Assembly (NCBI GenBank): GCA_044868555.1
Contig: JBIOWO010000137.1
Span: 1-64,000 of the forward strand
Origin: JABDGM01 sp044868555
GTDB lineage: Bacteria > Planctomycetota > Planctomycetia > Pirellulales > Lacipirellulaceae
Length of the DNA stretch: 64,000 nucleotides
Direction: 5' to 3'
The translations under genes and the position numbers were made by a program. Positions 46,242 to 53,683 of this stretch are shown piece after piece. How positions within the stretch are numbered: position 1 is the first letter of the stretch; every line of letters starts with the position of its first letter. Below the pieces are notes generated by a model. That model ran no database searches. It was not told the DNA's origin and saw only the letters and a program-made list of their open reading frames with translations.

Positions 46242-46780
46242 AGCACTTGTCTCCCATTCCAGAAGGATAAAATTCGCGCCGGACTGTTCCGGCGAATCCA
46301 TGTAAACACAAGGGCACGTATCTCTCGTGTAGCGGCGCGGATAAAAACGCAACTACGGATTTCCGCTGTGTCTCAGCGCTTCGGCGCAAGACCTTACAAC
46401 GCAAAAAACAAGATCACCGGAGGACCTACCGCCGGCTACTGGACAAGACTGTCAGCGCAGTCCGCCACCGGAAAACGGGCGCACAGGGTTTCCGGTAAAC
46501 AGCACCTTAAGCAAGTCGGTGCCGGGAGGAAAGAGGAAGAGGCTGGTTGCCGTGCAGGTTTTTGTGCAAATCTGACGGATTGCCCATCGTCCAAGCTGGG
46601 CGATGTCCTGGAACTGGGCTATCGTATTTCGTCGGAGGCGGCAGGGGTACCACGGGGCGGGTTGTGCGCCAACGCGAATGAATCGCGTAGAAGGCTCCGC
46701 CCCGTGGCCCCCCTGCCTCCCAAATAGCCGCGTCTCTTCGAGACGCGGGTTCGCGGGTTGCGAGTTTCGGAGAAACTCGC
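46242..46780. other. Gap between amt-glnK units 1 and 2
   Basis: 539 bases. It contains the shared amt leader at the left end and the palindromic element 46634-46722. The frames across it are open only by chance; no gene or further signal was recognised. Regulation of amt copy 1 should be encoded here, but I cannot identify a sigma-54 site with confidence. Confidence 0.5.
46634..46722. repeat. Palindromic element, copy 1 (gtaccacggggcggg)
   Basis: The arms gcaggggtaccacggggcgg and ccgccccgtggcccccctgc surround a centre containing cgcgaatgaatcgcg. It is nearly identical over 80 bases to 49178-49262. Both sit downstream of a glnK gene in the same relative position. Confidence 0.85.
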
Positions 46781-47119
46781 CTATAAGGCGTCGTGGCCCG
46801 TTTCGCCGGTGCGAATACGGATCGTATCTTCGAGATTGGAGACGAAGATTTTGCCATCGCCGATCTGGCCCGTCTGGGCCGTCTTGACGATGGCGTCGAT
46901 CGCCGTCTTCAATTTGTTGTCGTCGACAACGATTTCAACTTTGACCTTGGGGACGAAATCGACCCGGTACTCGGTGCCGCGGTACATTTCGGTGTGGCCC
47001 TTTTGCCGGCCGAAGCCGCGGACCTCGGTGATGGTCATACCCGAGATTCCCTTTTCGATCAGGGCGTTCTTCACGTCCTCCAGCTTAAAGTGGCGGACGA
47101 TCGCTTCGATTTTTTTCAT
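46781..47119 (-). CDS. glnK: P-II nitrogen regulator, copy 2
   Basis: 112 residues with the same complete P-II signature as copy 1 (Tyr51 in the T-loop RGTEYRV, B-loop TGQIGDGKIFV). It differs from copy 3 at only a few residues (VTEVRG/IIEVRG and KLKTAID/KLKSAID), so the duplication is recent or sequence is being kept uniform. It is 108 bases downstream of amt copy 2. Confidence 0.93.
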   Translation of the reverse strand: MKKIEAIVRHFKLEDVKNALIEKGISGMTITEVRGFGRQKGHTEMYRGTEYRVDFVPKVKVEIVVDDNKLKTAIDAIVKTAQTGQIGDGKIFVSNLEDTIRIRTGETGHDAL

Positions 47120-47227
47120 GGTCCTGTCTCCAGGTTTGTTTCGGTAAATACGGTTAAGTGTTCTTGGATAATCGCGGGTCGGACTCCACTGGTTGAAGTC
47201 CGACCCGCGCGTTGATCAGTACGGCGA

Positions 47228-48712
47228 TCAGTTACTTTCCGCGGCCATGACGAAACCGTGGTAGGCCTCGTTGCCGTGCTCGCCGAAGTCCAGACCCTCA
47301 CGTTCCTCCTCGGCCGATACACGCATGCCGAGCGTTGCCTTGATGATCCCCCAGCAGATCACCGACGCCACAATGACGTAAACGGCGGTCGCAAGGATAC
47401 CTTTGATCTGGATCATCAACTGGTCGGCGCCGCCGCCGAAGAACAGGCCTGGCTTGTTGGTCAGAGCCAACGGTTCGAGGAACCGAGTCTCGGCGAACAG
47501 TCCGACGCAAAGGGTGCCGAATACGCCATTGGCCAAATGCACCGAAGTGGCACCGACTGGGTCGTCGGCCTTGATGCGGTCGAAGAACAGCACGGATAGC
47601 ACGACGAGCACACCGGCGACGGCACCGATAATCGCCGCGGACGTCATGCTGACATATGCACATGGTGCCGTGATGGCGACCAGGCCGGCGAGACAGCCGT
47701 TAAGCGTCATGCCGATATCCGGTTTGCCGAGCAGAATCCACGCCGTGGCTGTGGCTGTAAGCGTAGCGACGGCCGCGGCAGTGTTGGTGGTCACGCAGAT
47801 ATGCGCGATCGCGTTTGGCATCACGGCCATCGTGCTTCCCGGGTTGAAGCCGAACCAGCCGAGCCACAGGATCAAGCAACCAATCGTGGCCGCCGTCATG
47901 TTATGACCAGGAATGGCTTGCGGCTTGCCATCGGGCCCGTATTTGCCGATGCGCGGGCCAAGCATGTAAACGCCCACCAAGGCGGCCCAGCCGCCGATCG
48001 AGTGGACCTGCGTGGAACCGGCGAAATCGAGGAAGCCGCCGGCGCCCAGCCAGCCGCCGCCCCAAATCCAGTGCCCGACGACGGGGTAAATGACAATCGC
48101 CATCAACGCGCTAAATACGATGAACGAAATGTACTTGATGCGCTCGGCAACGGCGCCGGAAACGATCGTGGCGGCCGTGCCGGCAAAAACCAGCTGAAAG
48201 AAGAACTTGGCATCGAGCGGCACGCCGGCCCAGGCAATTGCTTTGTAAGCGCCTTGGTAAGCGTCACCCGTCGCCGGGCTGTTGTCGGCGCCGCTGAGGA
48301 ACCACAGGCCCTCCTTGCCGAAGTATTCGCTGCCGGTGCCGAACATGATCCCCCAGCCCAACATCCAGAAAAAGAAGGTTGTCACCGCGAACACGATGAA
48401 GTTCTTCGACAAGATGTTGACGGCATTTTTCGCCCGACAGAAGCCGGACTCGACACAGGCGAAGCCCAGGTTCATGAAGAATACGAGCATGGCGGTGACC
48501 AGCACCCACACCGTATCTAACCCAATCTTGAGCTCGCCCATTGGATCGGGAGCGGGCGCCGCCGGAGTTTCTGGCGTAGCCGCTGCGGGTTCTGTCGTCG
48601 CCGGCGCTTCCTGCGCCAGCGCAGGGTGGTCGGCCGTGAGCAGCATCAGAGCGCCTGCCACGAAGAACAATGGCAGCCAGAGTTTTCGATCAGGTTGTTT
48701 CAATCGTCCCAT
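47228..48712 (-). CDS. amt: Ammonium transporter, copy 2
   Basis: 494 residues; signal peptide, Pro/Ala-rich linker (TTEPAAATPETPAAPAPDPM) and about eleven spans. Pore residues: DFAGSTQVHSIGG and GATSVHLANGVFGTL carry the two His. The GFNPGSTMAVMPNAIAHICV and HNMTAATIGCLILWLGWFGF segments are standard Amt. The C-terminal tail (RVSAEEEREGLDFGEHGNEA) is the P-II contact region. It belongs to a different Amt branch from copy 1 and shares GFACVESGFCRAKNAVNIL with copy 3. Confidence 0.93.
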   Translation of the reverse strand: MGRLKQPDRKLWLPLFFVAGALMLLTADHPALAQEAPATTEPAAATPETPAAPAPDPMGELKIGLDTVWVLVTAMLVFFMNLGFACVESGFCRAKNAVNILSKNFIVFAVTTFFFWMLGWGIMFGTGSEYFGKEGLWFLSGADNSPATGDAYQGAYKAIAWAGVPLDAKFFFQLVFAGTAATIVSGAVAERIKYISFIVFSALMAIVIYPVVGHWIWGGGWLGAGGFLDFAGSTQVHSIGGWAALVGVYMLGPRIGKYGPDGKPQAIPGHNMTAATIGCLILWLGWFGFNPGSTMAVMPNAIAHICVTTNTAAAVATLTATATAWILLGKPDIGMTLNGCLAGLVAITAPCAYVSMTSAAIIGAVAGVLVVLSVLFFDRIKADDPVGATSVHLANGVFGTLCVGLFAETRFLEPLALTNKPGLFFGGGADQLMIQIKGILATAVYVIVASVICWGIIKATLGMRVSAEEEREGLDFGEHGNEAYHGFVMAAESN

Positions 48713-49177
48713 AACACTTGTCTCCCATTCCAGAAGGTGAGGATTCACTTTCGACCGTTCGGTGTGAATCCATGAAGGTGTGTAAAAGCCACGCAACCGC
48801 GCGACGAGGATTCCATCCACGGGCGCACGGATACCGGTCCCGCACCTGGCGCGATGCGGACCGAAGCTATACGTCAACGCACGACCGTATTCCGCTGTGG
48901 GACGTACGATCGACGGTGAAACTCAAATGGTCACCCCATGACCGAAACCGGAGGGGGGAAGGCGCACAATTAACCCGGTGGGACCGGCTGAATGCAAATG
49001 CCGTGCGAAAGCAAAAGAATTTCAGCAATACGTCAGATTTGCCGGGAAATCGGCCATTCTCGCTTCGGTGCGAGTCGTTGCTCTGTTCAAGTTGCGGGCA
49101 ACGACGACGCGGAACTGCCTAATGATTAGGCGGCTGCCGTCGTTGGCGGCCAACCGATCGCACGATTCAAATTGGAA

Positions 49178-49262
49178 GGCGGCGGGGGTACCACGGGGCG
49201 GGTTGTGCGCCAACGCGAATGAATCGCGTAGAAGGCTCCGCCCCGTGGCCCCCCTGCCCCCC
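49178..49262. repeat. Palindromic element, copy 2 (gtaccacggggcggg)
   Basis: A near-exact duplicate of the element at 46634-46722, same orientation and same position relative to the downstream glnK. Confidence 0.85.
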
Positions 49263-49267
49263 GCTCA

Positions 49268-49346
49268 CAGCATGGAGCTTGGAGCTTGGAGCACGGAGTA
49301 TCAAGTGTTTCTTCTCCTTGCTCCCCGCTCCTTGCTCCCTGCATGT
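49268..49346. repeat. Word-repeat inverted element (tggagcttggagc word)
   Basis: The left side agcatggagcttggagcttg then gagcacggag pairs with ctccttgctccccgctcctt then gctccctgcatg. It lies directly downstream of the palindromic element, so two unrelated hairpin types are stacked. Confidence 0.75.
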
Positions 49347-49368
49347 TGAGTCGCTCGGCTCGCGGCAC

Positions 49369-49707
49369 CTACAAGGCGTCGTGGCCCGTTTCGCCGGTGC
49401 GAATACGGATCGTATCTTCGAGATTGGACACGAAGATTTTGCCATCGCCGATCTGGCCCGTTTGGGCCGTCTTGACGATGGCGTCGATCGCCGACTTCAA
49501 TTTGTTGTCGTCGACGACAACCTCGACTTTCACCTTGGGGACGAAATCCACACGGTACTCGGTGCCGCGGTACATTTCGGTGTGGCCCTTCTGCCGGCCG
49601 AAGCCGCGGACCTCGATGATGGTCATCCCCGAGATGCCCTTTTCGATCAGGGCATTCTTTACGTCCTCCAACTTGAAGTGGCGGACGATCGCTTCAATCT
49701 TTTTCAT
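49369..49707 (-). CDS. glnK: P-II nitrogen regulator, copy 3
   Basis: 112 residues, almost identical to copy 2, with intact T-loop Tyr51 and B-loop. It lies 70 bases downstream of amt copy 3 and is expected to regulate that channel; heterotrimers with copies 1 and 2 are possible given the near identity. Confidence 0.93.
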   Translation of the reverse strand: MKKIEAIVRHFKLEDVKNALIEKGISGMTIIEVRGFGRQKGHTEMYRGTEYRVDFVPKVKVEVVVDDNKLKSAIDAIVKTAQTGQIGDGKIFVSNLEDTIRIRTGETGHDAL

Positions 49708-49777
49708 GGCGTTAAGTCCTTATGGTTGCTGACTCTGGCGAGTCAGTTGGATAATAGTTGCAAGTCCGACGCATCGC

Positions 49778-51568
49778 TCAACTGGCATCAGCCGGGTCCA
49801 TGACGAACCCGCTGTAGCCGTGAGCGCCCATTTCCGGACCATCGAGTCCTTCCATTTCCACTTCGCGGCTGGGTCGGATTGGCGTGATCACATTACTGAT
49901 CTTGAACCACACATACGCCATGACAAAGCCGAACACAGCCACCGTGGCCGCATCGATCAATTGCGCCCAAAGCTGGCTCGCGTCGCCGTAGAGGATTCCG
50001 CGTACGCCATCGGTAATGACACCGTCCGTAGCCAAATTGGCGTCCCAGGCCTCGCGGATAACGCCGTTCCATCCTGCGCCGTATTTTCCGGTGGCGAAGA
50101 TGCCCACGGAGATGACGCCCCACAGCCCGTTGGCGCCGTGGACCGAAATCGCGCCGACCGGGTCGTCGACACCGATCTTGTCAAAGAAATTGACGCTCAG
50201 GACAACCAGCACGCCGGCGACGGCGCCGATCACGCAGGCGGCCCAGGTATCGACAAACGCACAGGGCGCGGTGATTGCGACCAACCCGGCAAGCATGCCG
50301 TTGAGCATCATCGAGGGATCTGGCTTCTTGCCGGTTCCCATCAGGAAGAACATGGTGGCCATTGCGCCTGTGGCGCTGGCCAACAACGTGTTCACCACGA
50401 CGGCGCTAATTCGCAAATCGGTGCCGGACAATGTGGAGCCCGGGTTAAACCCGAACCATCCGAACGCCAGGATAAATGTTCCGAGGATAGCAAGCGGAAG
50501 GTTGTGGCCAGGAATGGCTCGGGGTTTGCCATCGGGGCCGTATTTTCCAATACGAGGTCCAATGACCATGGCGCCGGCGAGCCCGATGGCGCCGCCCATC
50601 GCATGAACGACTCCGGAGCCTGCGAAATCGACGGCCCCATGCCCGAGATGCCAGTTATTTCCCATCTGAGCGAGCCAGCCGCCGCCCCACACCCAGTTGG
50701 CATAGAGACAGTAGGGCAAGGCCACCCAGAATCCATAGAGACAGAAGTTTTTCCACGACCAACGCTCTGCCATCGCGCCAGTGGGAATCGTGGCCGTGGT
50801 ATCGAAGAATACCATCTGGAAGAAGAACAGCGCCAAGACGCTGACGTCTTCGACACCGGAAAGGCAAAAGCCCTTTGTGCCGAAGATGCCGTACGTGAAG
50901 ACACTCGATGTGCCCTCACCGCCGATTCCCCAACCTTGGTTGAGAACCGACAGGCCCGGGCCAAGCGAGGCGTACCACCCCGGCGGCACTGGCCCGTTCC
51001 ACCAATTGCCCCAGCCCAGGGCAAATCCATAGACATAAAACGCAAAGCAGCCGAGAGGGTAGATCATCATGTTCATCGCCATCACGTGCGCGGAATTCTT
51101 TGCGCGGCAGAGGCCCGTTTCCACGGACGCGAAGCCGGCCTGCATGAACATGACCAAAAAGCCGGTCACCAACGTCCACACCATGTTGATCGAAAACAGG
51201 TTGTGGACAATCCGGTCGTAAAGCTTGGGTGGCGTCATCGCGGCTGGATCGTCGTCGCCGACCGGGCCAGCGGAAGGCGTTGCCCAGTAGCCAGCCGCGC
51301 CGCCGCCGGCGTCGGGCCATTTGGAAGGATCATTTTCGTCGACAGTGCCGTCGGCGTTGGTATCCGTGGCATGCCCATCGTAGTAATCGGGCAACGCCGG
51401 CGCTGGTGCGGCCGGTGCTTCCGCGGCCGCGGGCGTGGTTGCGGCTGGCTGCTCTGCTTGTTGAGCGCTGGTCCATTTGCCGGCGATGATCCCTACCGCC
51501 AATGCGGCGGCCACCAGGAACAGCGGCCGCCAGATTTTTCGTGGTCGAAATCCCGTCATTCGTCCCAT
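49778..51568 (-). CDS. amt: Ammonium transporter, copy 3, with EF-hand-like loop
   Basis: 596 residues, the longest copy. After the signal peptide and an Ala/Pro linker (AAEAPAAPAPALPDYYDGHA) comes DTNADGTVDENDPSKW, a calcium-type EF-hand/dockerin loop, before the first channel span (INMVWTLVTGFLVMFMQAGF). The twin His are in DFAGSGVVHAMGG and GAISVHGANGLWGVI. It has an extra extracytoplasmic loop (FALGWGNWWNGPVPPGWYAS) and a C-terminal tail ending GAHGYSGFVMDPADAS. It is probably an Amt channel with an added outward domain. Confidence 0.92.
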   Translation of the reverse strand: MGRMTGFRPRKIWRPLFLVAAALAVGIIAGKWTSAQQAEQPAATTPAAAEAPAAPAPALPDYYDGHATDTNADGTVDENDPSKWPDAGGGAAGYWATPSAGPVGDDDPAAMTPPKLYDRIVHNLFSINMVWTLVTGFLVMFMQAGFASVETGLCRAKNSAHVMAMNMMIYPLGCFAFYVYGFALGWGNWWNGPVPPGWYASLGPGLSVLNQGWGIGGEGTSSVFTYGIFGTKGFCLSGVEDVSVLALFFFQMVFFDTTATIPTGAMAERWSWKNFCLYGFWVALPYCLYANWVWGGGWLAQMGNNWHLGHGAVDFAGSGVVHAMGGAIGLAGAMVIGPRIGKYGPDGKPRAIPGHNLPLAILGTFILAFGWFGFNPGSTLSGTDLRISAVVVNTLLASATGAMATMFFLMGTGKKPDPSMMLNGMLAGLVAITAPCAFVDTWAACVIGAVAGVLVVLSVNFFDKIGVDDPVGAISVHGANGLWGVISVGIFATGKYGAGWNGVIREAWDANLATDGVITDGVRGILYGDASQLWAQLIDAATVAVFGFVMAYVWFKISNVITPIRPSREVEMEGLDGPEMGAHGYSGFVMDPADAS

Positions 51569-52400
51569 TGCATTTTACTCCCATCAGAAGGATTGAGTTT
51601 CGCCCAGCAACAGCGCCGAGCGCGTCGAACTATCTCAATGCCGGCACAACGGCCAGCCCTTAACACGCACAACAGTGAAAGAAGAAAGATTGCTGCGCCA
51701 TACGAGGGAGCGCGCGTTATTATCCGGAATTCCCTTCCGTCACGCGCGCCTCACCGCACGTCCCGTCTAGCGCAGATCCGCCACATCGACGCGCAGGCAG
51801 CTATAGCTGCAACACTGGCGGTGGAGTACCCGGAAGCTCGATGAGATGATCCGGCGAGATTGCGGAGCATGATCGAGCCGCAATGAGAGAAGCTGGTTTG
51901 GCGACAGGGTGAGCAGCAACTCGAAGAACTGTCGCTGTATCGAATTCGAAGCTGCGTTGCTCCTCGGTGCACTGCGCGACCCGTTGCGCAGATTGCTGAA
52001 CGAGGCACCGGGTGGGCACACCAGGCACGGACATTCGCTCCGGGTGGAAACAATGCAGTACTTCCTTGCCGAATTCGTTGGAAGTGGCTAACGACGGGGG
52101 CAGATTCACCACGCCGACCCACGCCATCAAGACGAACGTCAGCGCGTTGCGAGCGTGCTTCAACCAAGCGACGTGAATAGCGGTAAGAATCAAGGTCGTT
52201 CCCCGCGCACAAAAGGAACTTCCGCCGCGGATATCAGCAAGCAAATGGCGTGCGCAACACCAAAGATTTTGGAAGATATTACAATTCCGCGACGAAAACA
52301 GCGGTTGTCGTCATTGGTTTACGCCTATCGATGACGTAAACGCGCGCACCGACCGCTTGGTTTTGCCTACAGATTAGGCGACGGGCGCACGGACGGCCGT
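51569..52400. other. Gap between amt copy 3 and topoisomerase VI
   Basis: 832 bases. The right third (52250-52390) is more AT-rich. One weak ORF (51801-52163) lies inside. A shared leader resembling that of the other two amt genes (tttactcccatcagaaggat) is present just upstream of amt copy 3. Nothing else was recognised. Confidence 0.5.
51801..52163 (-). CDS. Possible small secreted protein
   Basis: About 120 residues if a TTG at 52163 is used: a basic start (KHARN) and a hydrophobic stretch (ALTFVLMAWVGVVNLPPSLA) resemble a signal peptide, followed by a soluble part with two Cys (HCFHPERMSV; TRCLVQQSAQ). The ribosome site is weak and composition is not clearly coding, so this is tentative. 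The frame is open up to 52244. Confidence 0.35.
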   Translation of the reverse strand: MKHARNALTFVLMAWVGVVNLPPSLATSNEFGKEVLHCFHPERMSVPGVPTRCLVQQSAQRVAQCTEEQRSFEFDTATVLRVAAHPVAKPASLIAARSCSAISPDHLIELPGTPPPVLQL

Positions 52401-53570
52401 TCAATCGAGCCAGTCCTGGTCGGCCAGCCGGGCCGGGACGTATTGCTCGGTGACGTAGCTGATGTCCTTGGAGATCAGCGATTCGACTTCCAGCTTGAAG
52501 TCGTTCTTGAGCATCTTTTCAATTTCCCGCTGCCACTCGCGTTTCTTGGCGAACCAGGGGTACTCGGCGATTTGCCGGGCTCGTTTGCGGTCGTTGTCGT
52601 TGAGCGTGATCTGCACGCTCTCAGAGAGTTCGCAGCGTTCGAAGTCCTTGCTGCGCAGACCGATGTAACGCGCGTCGGGGATTGCCATGCGTTGCGACTC
52701 AAACGCCAGGTTGATCGAACCTTGCTTGATCACGCTGTAGATGTAATATCCCCAGGGATCGTTATCGAGCAGGCAGTAAACAGGCAGCTTCAGTTCGTAG
52801 TGCAAACGATGGAGCAGCCGTCGCACGCCGCGGGGTGGCTGTCCGCCGCCATGCGTCAGGATGCAATTATGATTCTTCCAGAAGCGGTCCTCATTGAATC
52901 GCTGCCAGACAGTGTCCTTTTCGACGTGCAGCACAAACTTGGCGTCACACTTTTTCGGATCGAGCTGAATAACTTCTGCTTCCACAATCGACGGGATGCC
53001 GTAGCCGCCGGAGCCCATTCGCGAACAATCGATCGTGTCGCCCCGGTCGACGATCGTGATGTTGCCGACCATGTTGCCGGCTGCCTTGGCGTACAGGTGC
53101 AGCTCTTCACGAATCGCGCTAATGAGGACCTCCGTGTCCTCGATAATCGTGTCGCATTCATCCTGATCGTCGAAGGTGTTTTCCTTGGTGCCTTCAATCG
53201 TGTGCTTGAGCATGTAGAACATACCGCGGAGGCTGGTCGTTTTGCCTTGCGTGAGCAGCCTTTTACAACCGCTGGCGACCAACATGGTTCGCATGTAGGC
53301 TTTGGCCTGGGCCAAGTCGAACAGTTGCCGGCGATTGGTCGAGTTGCCCATCTCAATGATCTTCTTGCGCGGGCTGTAGTGGACGTTCGAGAGCGTGCGC
53401 GCCGGGATATCGACGTGCGGATCGCGGCGCTTCTCGGCCGCGATCACCACACCGTCGGCCAATCCGACGATGCTGCCCATCGTTTTCTTGTCGCGCGGCG
53501 TAAGTTTGGCCGCGACGGCTTTCGCTTCAGCAACAGCGCCGCGCTTGCGGCGGATCAAGTTCTTGGCCAT
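52401..53570 (-). CDS. top6A: DNA topoisomerase VI subunit A
   Basis: 389 residues, Spo11-related. The catalytic 5Y-CAP motif appears as TSLRGMFYMLKH, where the Tyr in FYM aligns with the DNA-cleaving Tyr of Spo11 and archaeal Top6A. The Toprim acidic motif is LLDNDPWGYYIYSVIKQGSI, matching the archaeal DxD. Together with subunit B it makes ATP-dependent double-strand passage (type IIB). The ATG at 53570 is preferred because the longer frame upstream runs through a word repeat. Topoisomerase VI is typical of archaea and plants and rare in bacteria, so its presence is notable. It is 113 bases downstream of top6B. Confidence 0.9.
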   Translation of the reverse strand: MAKNLIRRKRGAVAEAKAVAAKLTPRDKKTMGSIVGLADGVVIAAEKRRDPHVDIPARTLSNVHYSPRKKIIEMGNSTNRRQLFDLAQAKAYMRTMLVASGCKRLLTQGKTTSLRGMFYMLKHTIEGTKENTFDDQDECDTIIEDTEVLISAIREELHLYAKAAGNMVGNITIVDRGDTIDCSRMGSGGYGIPSIVEAEVIQLDPKKCDAKFVLHVEKDTVWQRFNEDRFWKNHNCILTHGGGQPPRGVRRLLHRLHYELKLPVYCLLDNDPWGYYIYSVIKQGSINLAFESQRMAIPDARYIGLRSKDFERCELSESVQITLNDNDRKRARQIAEYPWFAKKREWQREIEKMLKNDFKLEVESLISKDISYVTEQYVPARLADQDWLD

Positions 53571-53596
53571 ATAGCAGTTGTGCTTCCCAGTTGTGT

Positions 53597-53666
53597 CGCA
53601 CGCAAAGGCGCGATGCGCAAAGGACAACAAATCACTTTTCTTTGCGCCTTCGCGCCTTTGCACGCG
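53597..53666. repeat. Word-repeat inverted element (gcaaaggcgc word)
   Basis: The left arm cgcacgcaaaggcgcgatgc then gcaaagg and the right arm ctttgcgccttcgcgccttt then gcacgcg use the same word as the element at 9258-9434. It fills the gap between top6B and top6A. Confidence 0.8.
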
Positions 53667-53683
53667 AAAATTTCGATGAGTGT

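Larger units (their letters stand above)
48713..49368. other. Gap between amt-glnK units 2 and 3
   Basis: 656 bases. It holds the amt copy 2 leader (cacttgtctcccattccaga, shared with copy 1), the second palindromic element (49178-49262) and the tggagcttggagc word element (49268-49346). No gene was recognised; open frames here are shadows or repeat-derived. Confidence 0.5.

Noticed and set aside
44282..51568. Considered the three amt-glnK units as one assembly duplication
   Set aside because: The amt copies differ strongly in sequence and length and the spacers differ, so they are genuine separate loci.
49820..51844. A 674-codon frame antisense to amt copy 3
   Set aside because: It lies opposite a clear ammonium channel and has no recognisable domain, being rich in His, Arg and Asp as expected for an antisense shadow.
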